A stretch of 64,000 nt of DNA, taken from positions 5,208,001 through 5,272,000 of the forward strand of contig NZ_CP043839.1 in assembly GCF_032878955.1 (NCBI RefSeq), read 5' to 3'. The notes below the pieces were generated by a model, which searched no databases, had not been told where the DNA came from, and worked only from the letters and a program-made list of their open reading frames with translations. Shown one piece after another: positions 8,882-17,700 of this stretch (its first letter is position 1; every line of letters starts with the position of its first letter). Source of the DNA: Butyricimonas paravirosa (GTDB taxonomy: Bacteria; Bacteroidota; Bacteroidia; Bacteroidales; Marinifilaceae). The position numbers were made by a program, and so were the translations under genes.

Positions 8882-9754
8882 ATGGCATCAACACGTGAAT
8901 TGAAAGGAAGGATAAGTTCGGTACATTCTTCTCAAAAGATAACCGGAGCCATGAAGATGATCTCTTCTGCCCGGTTAAGGAAGTCTGAGAATGCATTGAA
9001 TCATGCCCGTCCTTACATGGAACAGTTGCAAAATATACTGGATCATATTGCAAGTGAAATTAATGATTATCAGTCTCCGTTGAGTCTGGATCGTCCGGTT
9101 CAACGGGTCGCAATTGTTATTTTTGCTGCCAATGAAGGTTTATGTGGCGCTTTTAACCTGCTATTATACAAGAAATTATTGGAGACATTAAAAGAGTATG
9201 ATGGTAAGGTTAAATCGCCTATTTCCGTTTATCCCGTGGGGAGAAAGCTCGTGAATGATATAAAACGGACGAGGGGGGTGGAGGTTATGCCGATCCCCGA
9301 TCTTTTCGAAAAAAAACAATATGCAGAAGGAGCAACGGCATTGGCAGATGAATTAATTCGTCGTTTTTTGGAGAAGGATGTGGATCGGGTCGAAGTTATT
9401 TATGCTCATTATAAGAGTATGGGAACACAGATCATTAGTCGGGAGCAGTTACTTCCGTGGGTACCTCAGGAAACGAAAGCTCTTTCGGATAAAGAACGAA
9501 ATAAAGTATATATTTACGAGCCGGATTGCGAAGAGATATTGGAGACGATTTATCCGTTGGTTATCCATTCCACGATGTATCGGTACTTACTGGAAAATCA
9601 GACTTCTGAACAGGCCTCTCGTATCTTGTCTATGCAAATGGCAAATGATAATGCTATTAAGTTGTTGAAAAACTTGCAATTGGAATACAATAAGTTGAGA
9701 CAACAGAATATTACGGCCGAGTTGATGGACATTGTGGGTGGGTCGATAGAGTGA
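8882..9754 (+). CDS. atpG: F1 ATP synthase subunit gamma
   Basis: 290 residues. The rotor shaft of F1. The N-terminal helix LKGRISSVHSSQKITGAMKMISSARLRK (residues 7-34) and the C-terminal helix with MANDNAIKLLKNLQLEYNKLRQQNIT (about 253-278) are the conserved coiled-coil ends that insert into the alpha-beta ring. It is the last gene of the atp operon; a transporter gene starts 23 bases later in the same direction and may be read through. Confidence 0.96.
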   Translation: MASTRELKGRISSVHSSQKITGAMKMISSARLRKSENALNHARPYMEQLQNILDHIASEINDYQSPLSLDRPVQRVAIVIFAANEGLCGAFNLLLYKKLLETLKEYDGKVKSPISVYPVGRKLVNDIKRTRGVEVMPIPDLFEKKQYAEGATALADELIRRFLEKDVDRVEVIYAHYKSMGTQIISREQLLPWVPQETKALSDKERNKVYIYEPDCEEILETIYPLVIHSTMYRYLLENQTSEQASRILSMQMANDNAIKLLKNLQLEYNKLRQQNITAELMDIVGGSIE

Positions 9755-9777
9755 TTTATGATATAATAGTTTAATTT

Positions 9778-11643
9778 ATGGGTATAACGCTGATTATTTT
9801 AGCATTATCTGCTTTCTTTTTTGTAAATGGAAAAATTCGGTCTGATGTAGTTGCGCTTTGTGCGTTGGTACTTTTGATACTATGTGGTATATTAACCCCG
9901 GAGGAGGCGCTTTCTGGTTTTTCTAATTCCATCGTGATTATGATGGTGGGGTTGTTCGTGGTGGGAGGTGCCATATTTCAAACCGGATTGGCTAAAATGA
10001 TCAGTAGTAAAATACTTCAATTGGCAGGTAAGAGCGAGTTGAAGCTTTTTATTTTAATCATGTTGGTTACTTCTGCCATCGGTGCGTTTGTGAGTAACAC
10101 GGGAACCGTGGCTCTGATGTTACCGATTGTAGTCAGTATGGCGGTTAGTGCGAATGTTAGTCCTAGCCGATTTTTGATGCCTTTGGCATTTGCGAGCAGT
10201 ATGGGAGGAATGGCGACGCTGATAGGTACTCCGCCTAACCTTGTGATTCAAAATACTTTGTTAGAGGGTGGATTTGAGGGGTTGTCATTTTTTTCGTTTA
10301 CTCCGGTTGGAATTATTTGCGTGTTGATTGGAATTGTTGTGTTGATACCTTTAAGTCGGATATTTCTGGTTAAGAAGGGCGAGAAGAAGACGGAGAAAAA
10401 AGCACGGAAAAAATCACTAAAAGATTTGGCCTATGAATACCAGATTGCTCAGAATCTGTTCCGGGTAGGAGTGAAATCGGACTCTACATTTCGAGGAAAG
10501 ACATTGGCCGAATTGAATATAACCGGGAAATATAACGTCACAATTTTGGAAATCCGGCGAGAATCAAAGTCTCAGAATCCTTTTATGAAGACGATTGATC
10601 AAGAGCTGGCAGGCCCCAATACTTCCTTGCAGACAGGTGACGTGTTGTATGTTTTGGGTGCTTTTGCTCAAATTGAATTATTGACGAAAGATAATAATTT
10701 AGATTTATTGGATACACATACGGCGGAAGTTTCGGAAGAAAAAGTTCCCCGGGATATGGTGTTCGGGGAGATCGGTATTGCCGAGGTTTTATTGATGCCG
10801 AATTCTCAATTGATCAATCGAGCTGTAAAAGATTCTGGTTTTCGGGAAAAATACAATATTAACATATTGGGAATCCAGCGGGGAGGAAAGTATCTTTTAC
10901 AGGATTTGAAGGATGAAAAGATGCATTCGGGGGATGCTTTGTTGGTACAGGGGACGTGGAAAGATATTGCCCGGTTGAATGAAATGCAATCGGAATGGGT
11001 TGTTGTCGGTCAACCACTGGCAGAGGCCGCAAAAGTGACATTGGATCACAAAGCCCCGATTGCGGCAACGATTATGATCCTAATGATTGTTGCGATGGTT
11101 TTCGATTCCATTCCCGTGGCTCCCGTGGCTGCCGTGATTGTTGCTGCTTTATTGATGGTATTGACCGGATGTTTACGTAACGTGGAAGATGCCTACAAAA
11201 CGATTAATTGGGAAAGTATCGTGTTGATTGCAGCCATGTTGCCAATGTCGTTAGCATTGGAGAAAACGGGGGCATCAGCTATGATTTCATCCGGTTTGGT
11301 CAGTTATTTGGGTGATTTCGGGCCTATTATCCTATTGGCGGGGATTTACTTTACAACTTCGTTGTTAACCATGTTTATCAGTAATACGGCGACAGCAGTC
11401 CTTTTAGCTCCGATAGCCTTGAAAGCTGCACTAGATATTGGAGTAAGTCCTTATCCATTCCTATTTGCTGTGACAGTAGCAGCAAGTATGTGTTTTGCAT
11501 CTCCTTTCTCGACACCGCCTAATGCTCTGGTGATGTCTGCCGGGAAGTACACGTTTATGGATTACGTGAAGGTTGGTTTACCTTTGCAGGTGATTATGGG
11601 TATCGTGATGGTTGTTGTGTTGCCTTTATTGTTTCCGTTTTAA
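9778..11643 (+). CDS. SLC13/DASS-type transporter with two TrkA-C domains
   Basis: 621 residues. Two blocks of membrane helices (about 1-200 and 425-621) flank a soluble middle part with two RCK_C/TrkA-C-like domains (about residues 220-310 and 310-405, each with a GDVLYVLGAF or GDALLVQGTW strand). The repeated signature IGTPPNLVIQ near residue 155 and FSTPPNALVMSAG near 580 is typical of DASS/SLC13 carriers, which usually move dicarboxylates, sulfate or similar anions with Na+. The exact substrate cannot be read. Its 3' end overlaps the convergent histidine kinase gene by 18 bases. Confidence 0.88.
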   Translation: MGITLIILALSAFFFVNGKIRSDVVALCALVLLILCGILTPEEALSGFSNSIVIMMVGLFVVGGAIFQTGLAKMISSKILQLAGKSELKLFILIMLVTSAIGAFVSNTGTVALMLPIVVSMAVSANVSPSRFLMPLAFASSMGGMATLIGTPPNLVIQNTLLEGGFEGLSFFSFTPVGIICVLIGIVVLIPLSRIFLVKKGEKKTEKKARKKSLKDLAYEYQIAQNLFRVGVKSDSTFRGKTLAELNITGKYNVTILEIRRESKSQNPFMKTIDQELAGPNTSLQTGDVLYVLGAFAQIELLTKDNNLDLLDTHTAEVSEEKVPRDMVFGEIGIAEVLLMPNSQLINRAVKDSGFREKYNINILGIQRGGKYLLQDLKDEKMHSGDALLVQGTWKDIARLNEMQSEWVVVGQPLAEAAKVTLDHKAPIAATIMILMIVAMVFDSIPVAPVAAVIVAALLMVLTGCLRNVEDAYKTINWESIVLIAAMLPMSLALEKTGASAMISSGLVSYLGDFGPIILLAGIYFTTSLLTMFISNTATAVLLAPIALKAALDIGVSPYPFLFAVTVAASMCFASPFSTPPNALVMSAGKYTFMDYVKVGLPLQVIMGIVMVVVLPLLFPF

Positions 11644-13899
11644 TGGATCTTCGCAATTGAGGATAATGGTGAAACGGCTGCCTTTACCGGGTTCGGACCA
11701 AAGATGAATATGCCCACCAAGTTTTTCAATAATCACTTGGCAAATAGATAATCCTAAACCGGTACCTTGTGCAAATTCATCTTGCTTGTAAAAACGGCTG
11801 AATATCATTTTTTGTTCGGCCTGAGGGATGCCTTTCCCACTATCTTCCACGAATATATGAACTTGTTGTTCTTTCGGTAAATAATGGTAACCTAGTTTGA
11901 TATACCCGCAGGGGGTGAATTTACTGGCATTGTTTAAGAAATTCGTGAGAACTTGAGTTAAACGATTTTTATCCACGTATATCTCCAAATCTTCTTCTGC
12001 CGTTTCTTTTAGGAATTGTAAATGAGAGGGGAGGATAACCCGATGTGTGTTGTAGACCTCATCTATTAAAGTATTCACGGAATAGTTTTGGTATTCGAAG
12101 GACATATATCCGGATTCGATTCGGGAAATTTCTAATATATCGTTAATGAGTTTGAGAAGTAACTCGCTATTTGTGTTAATCGTGTTGATGTATGTTGTCC
12201 TCTCTTCTTCCTGGATTTCCGAATCTGATGCCAAAATATTGGAAAAACCCACAATCGCATTAAGAGGTGTGCGTATTTCGTGGCTCATATTTGCTAGAAA
12301 GGATTGCTTTAATTCTGCATTTTCTGCCAATTCTCGGGCTTCTATTAATTCTTGTTCTCGTTTTTTATGTTCATTGATATTCAATATTAATCCGGTGGTT
12401 CTTTGTTGACCGGAGACGCTTTCCATTGTACTACTACGAAGTTCCCACCATTGATAACCGTCTCCGGTGAAATCGCATAGAAGTTCTATTGCATGAGTAC
12501 CTTGTATGAAGATTTCTTGCCAGTGATGTTTGAATGTTTCACGATAATCCGGGTGAATAAAGTTTGTAAATTTTTCTACCGATAGAGGTACATTTTTCAT
12601 GTTAATGGATTTCCAGAAAGAATTCTTGAATTGCAGGCAGTCGTTTTGAAATCTCCATGCAAATGTGTTACCGCTTTCGATGGCTAATGCCAAAGATTCT
12701 CTTTCTTCTTCTAAGGCATAGAATGTCTGACGGCGCATATTCATTTCATGTATGTATAGATAGGTCAACCAGCTAAATAGAGTGACTAGAATCGTGATTA
12801 TACTGATGATGATCGAGTACCAGGCTACGGGATAATGTTCCTTGAATGGTAGATTGATCATTTGATATTTGGCAGGAATTTCTGTTTGTTTAATTCCTAG
12901 TTTTTTCATGACTTGCCAATCTACGACATAATCTTTGGCACTTTCCCGGATAGGTAAGTCTTGCGGTTTTATGCCGTTTAGTATTTTAGCTGCAAGGTCA
13001 ACTTCTTCTTTCACTTGTGTTGGTAACGTGGTCATGTATCCGGCCCTAAAGTCAAACCCACACCCGAACATTTCGTAGATGGCTGAATATCGGTTTGTCA
13101 TGTGAAAATTTGCAAGAGTGACAGTTGTAAAATCATATTTTAATTGCAGGTAGGGCATTTGAACATTGTATTTGCTTATTCCCCACAGAAATTTAAGAGA
13201 GAGTTGGGGAATTTGAACAGAATCTTTGTCGTAGAGATGGTTATTTCTGGCGGAAAGAATATGTAAAAAAAGTTTATCCTTGAATTTGGTTTCATAATCG
13301 GTTTGAGGTATTTGCTCGTCAATATTAGAGATGATAGGGGAGTCCGTATTAAGATGTTTTTTTATATCTTCCCGGATTTTTTTGTCGATGAAGGTATAAT
13401 CGAGTATCGTGAAAGACTTTTTCTTATCATCCAGCTCTTCCATTACTTCCAAGTTCTTTATTATGTCGATCTTGTCATGAAGTCCTGTTACATTGGGATA
13501 CTTTTGGATAAGGTCCCAGTTGGGATAATTTACACCGGCAAAAACGATAGGGGTACTTTTGGCTAATTTATGTTCGGTTTTAAGTAGCGAGTAGGTTGCT
13601 TGATCTTCATTAACTAAAATAATATCCGGGTGCCAGTTGGAGATCGAATTCAGAAAAAGGTTTATTCTATCAATTTCTTCTTGTTCCCGGTATTTTTCAC
13701 AATCCAGATAGAAAGTTTTAATATCTGTTTTTATACCTTTCTGTTTGAAGTTTTTAGTAATCAATTCATTGTATTCGGAATACTGAAAAAAATTTTCCTC
13801 GTACGAGTGGATAACGAGAATCCTTTTCTCCGGTTTACCACATCCGAAGAAAAGGAGTGAAAGAAATAATATAATTTTGAATTGAATACTCATAACCAT
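11626..13899 (-). CDS. Sensor histidine kinase with extracytoplasmic solute-binding domain
   Basis: 757 residues. The N-terminus has a hydrophobic signal ending in a lipobox-like FFGC (Cys20). Residues about 28-340 resemble the ABC_sub_bind type periplasmic binding fold (KRILVIHSYEEN start). A membrane helix follows near 355-378, then a PAS-like region (about 400-510), a HisKA domain with the phosphoacceptor His540 in MSHEIRTPLNAI, and a HATPase domain with NNASKFT, DSGKGIP and GTGLGLS. There is no receiver domain and no response regulator nearby, so the partner is unknown. The start ATG overlaps the TonB receptor stop (TAATG), so the two are translationally coupled. ATG at 13893 is an alternative start. 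Confidence 0.9.
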   Translation of the reverse strand: MVMSIQFKIILFLSLLFFGCGKPEKRILVIHSYEENFFQYSEYNELITKNFKQKGIKTDIKTFYLDCEKYREQEEIDRINLFLNSISNWHPDIILVNEDQATYSLLKTEHKLAKSTPIVFAGVNYPNWDLIQKYPNVTGLHDKIDIIKNLEVMEELDDKKKSFTILDYTFIDKKIREDIKKHLNTDSPIISNIDEQIPQTDYETKFKDKLFLHILSARNNHLYDKDSVQIPQLSLKFLWGISKYNVQMPYLQLKYDFTTVTLANFHMTNRYSAIYEMFGCGFDFRAGYMTTLPTQVKEEVDLAAKILNGIKPQDLPIRESAKDYVVDWQVMKKLGIKQTEIPAKYQMINLPFKEHYPVAWYSIIISIITILVTLFSWLTYLYIHEMNMRRQTFYALEEERESLALAIESGNTFAWRFQNDCLQFKNSFWKSINMKNVPLSVEKFTNFIHPDYRETFKHHWQEIFIQGTHAIELLCDFTGDGYQWWELRSSTMESVSGQQRTTGLILNINEHKKREQELIEARELAENAELKQSFLANMSHEIRTPLNAIVGFSNILASDSEIQEEERTTYINTINTNSELLLKLINDILEISRIESGYMSFEYQNYSVNTLIDEVYNTHRVILPSHLQFLKETAEEDLEIYVDKNRLTQVLTNFLNNASKFTPCGYIKLGYHYLPKEQQVHIFVEDSGKGIPQAEQKMIFSRFYKQDEFAQGTGLGLSICQVIIEKLGGHIHLWSEPGKGSRFTIILNCEDPLKRKQ

Positions 13900-16800
13900 T
13901 AGTTAAAAATGTAACGAATTCCAATTTGTAATTGCCAACAATTTTCCGATGAACGATTGGTTTCAAAGGTTTTGTTTGGCAAAATATCTTGTCCGTCTTT
14001 TTTTATCGGACACATGGTGTAAACAGGTTCTCCCGTTTCATTCACCTCTTTTAGTTCGAGTAATTTGCCGTTATTACACGCAGAGATCGTTTGTGTTACT
14101 CCCCATGAATTATGAAGTAAATTACCCAGGTTCATAATATCAACAGAAAATTGAATGGTATTTACGTGTTGACCCGTTTGTATTTTGAAATCTTGAACTA
14201 CACGTAAATTGAACCGATCATACCAGGGAAGATTGGCCGCATACGCTTCAGCATATTCCCCTTTATGTTTTTTCAAATAGGGGTCTTGATTAATGAATGT
14301 CCAAAAGGCTTCTTTCTGCTCTTCTGCCGTGAACGTGATTTCTCCGGTTTGTCGGTCTGCAAAGTGTAACTCTTCTTTTGTGCGCGGAATATAAATCAGG
14401 TCGTATTCGATTCCGTCGTTATTCATGTCTCCATCATACAAGTACGAATAATTACCGGCGTATTCTCCCGTGTAGAAAAGAGATAATGAGGTACTGAAGA
14501 GACGGGCGTATTGTCTCGTGTAACTGAATTGTGCGATAACCCGATGAGGGGTTTGTAAATATTGAGCTGTATGTAATTTTTGATAATTAGGGCCCATCAC
14601 GGATGGTTCTTGTGTCCAAGCGTTGTCGACTTGATTACTTTTATTACTCGTTATTGTTTTTGATTTACTGTAAGTGTAAGCAGCCATGAACTCAACATCT
14701 TTCCAGGGGTGAGCGTTTAATGTGATATTGAAATTAGCGCTGTATCCTTTCCCGCTATTCCTCATTAGAATTGCGTTCGTAATGTCTTCATGGTAGCGTT
14801 TTTCGGTATCTCCCGGGTAATGGTAGCGATTGTCCGGACCAATAAAACGAGTCATTCTAGGATCATCCGCATGAATTGTATTCACGTCCTCTTGCATGAT
14901 GGCATGAATATCTTTTATAAAAGTTCCTTCTAGTGTGAGTAGAGAAGGGAATGGTAAGGGAAGTTGGTAATCTACCGCTAATGAACTTTTCCAAACTTGT
15001 GGCATCTTAAAATGGCGGTCTATTGTCGTAATGTTGTTTACGGCACCGGGTTCTGTTGGGAAACGATCCGGAAACAGAGGGGCAATATCTTGTAATATTT
15101 TTTCTCGGGTGCGTATCCCTCCGGCTAAAGCTGCCAACAATGGATCTCCGTTTTTTTGAGTAGATACGGTGTTTTTTAACATACCGCTGCCTTCTTGCAT
15201 TTTAGAAAGAAATATCATGGGGAAGCGTCCGGAGAAAATACCTGAACCTCCCCGGAGAATTATAATATTGTTCCCTGACAGATCGTAAGTAAAACCAATC
15301 CGGGGGGAGAAGAGGGGAAAAGATTCGGGCCAGTAGGCCGTACTTAATTTGGTATCATAAAAAGTATATTCCGCAATAGAAGGATTTTCGTAACGTTTGT
15401 TTGCGTATATGGGAATGTCCACGCGAATCCCGTATGTGAATTTCAGATTTTGGGTGATTTGATAATCATCTTGCGCGTAGATGGAAAATTGTCGGTAATT
15501 TACTTTAGCCGGGGCTCGTTTGTCTTTGGAAAGGGAATAGCCGAGTGCGAACGCAACCGGTGCGGCTTTATTTATAAAATCTTCGTAACTTGCGTAACGA
15601 TAATAACCAGCCCCGTAACGTAAATAACAATTTGAGAGGTTTTGGGATTCAAAACTCATTCCCGTTGTGAAATTATGCCGTCCCATTTGAAATGAAAGGT
15701 TGTCTGTAATTGCCCAGACTCTTTCAGTAATCCCATTGTTCCATGCGTGTTGTTCATAACCGGCATTCATGAAAGCTCTATTGGTACCTGAATCATCCGG
15801 TTTCATAATGTCAATTGTGGGGAAATCTCCTTTACATTTCCGGTTGTTTCCATTGTTGAACGTGAAACTCACGAGAATTTGGTTTGTTATGTTTTTTGAT
15901 AAATAACTGAATAATTCTGCTGTGAGAGAATGTACGTCGTTCATGTCTTGCCACATGGAATTCCGGAAACTCATGGAATAACGACTTACAGGGGTTCCTT
16001 TAATGCCAAGAGCTGCGCCTACGAGATTGTTGTCTTTCTTTTGTGTCGTGTAATTATATCTAATCATGAATTTCTGGTGATCATTTATATTCCAGTCCGC
16101 GCGCATCAAGAGACGACAGGTAGTTGTTTGGCCGTTAAAATTGGTCCATGATCCCGTGTTGTACTCGTACATTTCCCTTAAATCATTGGAAAAACGCTCC
16201 ATGTCTTTTGAGGTTACTCTGGAGATATGATTTACCGGATCTTCCTGTCCATCCGTGGAAAGTTTCCATTTATGAATAGGAAAGGGGGAATATTCATACT
16301 CCCCGTTGATAAAAAAGAAGATTTTATTTTTTATTACAGGTCCTCCTAATGTAAATCCATATATATCACGAGCTTCTTTTTCACGTTCTCCCAAATGGTA
16401 ACCATCTACGTTATTACCTCTTAGATGTTCGTTTTTTATATATGTGTATAACGATCCTTTCAGATCATTTGTCCCACTTTTGGTAACGATATTAATAGCG
16501 GCACCGATAAAATTAGTTTGCCGAATATCATAAGTCGCTATATTGATCATGGTTTCCTCAACGGCATCAATCGAGATCGGACTACCTCCCCCGGGTAGAA
16601 CTTTTCCGTCCAGTCCCATGTTGTAATTAAAATTTGCCCCGTCTACACTGAAGTTGTTCATGCGTTGATCTCGTCCTCCGAAACCATTTCCATTGGAGTA
16701 AGGGGTGAGTTTCAGTATGTCGGTGAGTGACCGGGTGACATTGGGGAGTAACTTTATCTGGGCGGAACCGACATGAGTACTTGCTCCCGTTTTTCCGTTG

Positions 16801-17204
16801 GAATATTTTGATATAGTACTTTTTACAACGACTTCTTCCAGGTCTGTCGAGGGAATTAACACGGTGTTATATGTGTACGGGATCGCGAGTTGAAGATAAA
16901 TTCCTTTGCCCGTGGAAGGACGAAATCCCACGTAAGAGATGTCTATTTGGTAAGGCCCTCCCGTTCTCATTCCTTGTAATTGATAATAGCCCTGCTGGTT
17001 GGTGATCGTGCTGTAACGGGAACCCGAAAGCAAGTGGGTGGCGATTACCGTGGCTCCGGGTAAAGAGTTTTTGCCGTCGGAAACATATCCGTTCATTGAT
17101 GACGTTGTGATTTGGGCTTGAGTCGTGGAAAGGTATGCCATGAAAACGAGGCATATTGTTGCAATTTTCTTGATCCTTTTATATGTTATACTTACTTGTT
17201 GCAC
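13899..17204 (-). CDS. Oar-like TonB-dependent outer-membrane receptor
   Basis: About 1100 residues. A signal peptide (KRIKKIATICLVFMAYLSTTQA) precedes a carboxypeptidase-regulatory-like beta domain (SMNGYVSDGKNSLPGATV onward), a plug with a D-x-N-x-L-x-RSLTDILKLTP-like region, and a large beta barrel that ends in aromatic-rich IGIRYIFN. It should import a ligand through the outer membrane using TonB energy. No STN domain is present, unlike the two SusC proteins in the window. I chose the GTG at 17204; an in-frame TTG at 17252 lies in the loop of a perfect inverted repeat and makes an implausible N-terminus. The kinase gene follows with a 1-base overlap. Confidence 0.88.
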   Translation of the reverse strand: MQQVSITYKRIKKIATICLVFMAYLSTTQAQITTSSMNGYVSDGKNSLPGATVIATHLLSGSRYSTITNQQGYYQLQGMRTGGPYQIDISYVGFRPSTGKGIYLQLAIPYTYNTVLIPSTDLEEVVVKSTISKYSNGKTGASTHVGSAQIKLLPNVTRSLTDILKLTPYSNGNGFGGRDQRMNNFSVDGANFNYNMGLDGKVLPGGGSPISIDAVEETMINIATYDIRQTNFIGAAINIVTKSGTNDLKGSLYTYIKNEHLRGNNVDGYHLGEREKEARDIYGFTLGGPVIKNKIFFFINGEYEYSPFPIHKWKLSTDGQEDPVNHISRVTSKDMERFSNDLREMYEYNTGSWTNFNGQTTTCRLLMRADWNINDHQKFMIRYNYTTQKKDNNLVGAALGIKGTPVSRYSMSFRNSMWQDMNDVHSLTAELFSYLSKNITNQILVSFTFNNGNNRKCKGDFPTIDIMKPDDSGTNRAFMNAGYEQHAWNNGITERVWAITDNLSFQMGRHNFTTGMSFESQNLSNCYLRYGAGYYRYASYEDFINKAAPVAFALGYSLSKDKRAPAKVNYRQFSIYAQDDYQITQNLKFTYGIRVDIPIYANKRYENPSIAEYTFYDTKLSTAYWPESFPLFSPRIGFTYDLSGNNIIILRGGSGIFSGRFPMIFLSKMQEGSGMLKNTVSTQKNGDPLLAALAGGIRTREKILQDIAPLFPDRFPTEPGAVNNITTIDRHFKMPQVWKSSLAVDYQLPLPFPSLLTLEGTFIKDIHAIMQEDVNTIHADDPRMTRFIGPDNRYHYPGDTEKRYHEDITNAILMRNSGKGYSANFNITLNAHPWKDVEFMAAYTYSKSKTITSNKSNQVDNAWTQEPSVMGPNYQKLHTAQYLQTPHRVIAQFSYTRQYARLFSTSLSLFYTGEYAGNYSYLYDGDMNNDGIEYDLIYIPRTKEELHFADRQTGEITFTAEEQKEAFWTFINQDPYLKKHKGEYAEAYAANLPWYDRFNLRVVQDFKIQTGQHVNTIQFSVDIMNLGNLLHNSWGVTQTISACNNGKLLELKEVNETGEPVYTMCPIKKDGQDILPNKTFETNRSSENCWQLQIGIRYIFN

Positions 17205-17226
17205 GAATAAAACTATATAGTGCAAA

Positions 17227-17264
17227 TATCGTACTATTTTATTTGTCTGCAAAATAGTACGATA
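17227..17264 (-). promoter_or_regulatory. Perfect 14-bp inverted repeat in front of the TonB receptor
   Basis: Arms 17227-17240 and 17251-17264 are perfectly complementary (TATCGTACTATTTT and its reverse complement) around a 10-base loop. The element is 23 bases upstream of the proposed GTG start. It may be an mRNA hairpin in the leader or an operator for a dimeric regulator; on the minus strand one arm also contains a TACTATTTTG stretch resembling a -7 box. The function is inferred from position. Confidence 0.7.
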
Positions 17265-17281
17265 AATATATTTAATAAATT

Positions 17282-17675
17282 TAAGAGTCTGTTTAAATTT
17301 TGTTGAACAAAATCTTTGCGTTGCTTGATTACCTCTAGGTCATGCCAATGTTCCTTCGATGTTCCTTTGGTGTTCCTATATGTCTCCGTTTCGATTCGTG
17401 CCGCATTCAAATGTATTTCTTCCGGCGATCACTCGCAAGTGACACGGAGAAAGCACGGAGAAAGCACGGAGAAGACCTAGCTAAACAATAGAGTAACAGC
17501 GTACTAGATAAGTTGTAAAGCACTTGTTGTTATTAACTTTCTTATATTGAGATAGTTGATCTTAAAAAAGACGTATAGGCTCGAAAATCCCACTTCCTGC
17601 AAGGTCGTTAGATAAATCTTATTCATGGTCATTTAATTTTTTATCTTATCAATGCGAAATTTAAACAGGCTTTAG
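17282..17675. mobile_element. IS relic or MITE-like element with terminal inverted repeats
   Basis: The ends share an inverted 12-base core (CTGTTTAAATTT at 17289-17300 and its reverse complement near 17657-17668) with further partial matches outside it. The interior, about 390 bases, has no intact gene. On the minus strand a 42-codon frame (17504-17632) starts MTMNKIYLTTLQEV and could be the start of a decayed transposase, which I do not recognise. The element also holds an 11-base tandem repeat (17443-17474) and several TGTTCCTT units near 17345-17380. This accounts for the long non-coding stretch between the receptor and the hydrolase gene. Confidence 0.5.
17443..17474. repeat. 11-base tandem repeat, three copies
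   Basis: The unit CACGGAGAAAG is repeated at 17443, 17454 and 17465; the last copy is one base short. It lies inside the IS-like relic and shows no coding context. Confidence 0.85.
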
Positions 17676-17700
17676 ATATGCGTATGAATCTTCTTTTCTG

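Noticed and set aside
17205..17252. Longer N-terminus of the TonB receptor from TTG 17252
   Set aside because: The TTG lies in the loop of the perfect inverted repeat and the extra residues would put a second hydrophobic stretch ahead of the signal peptide.
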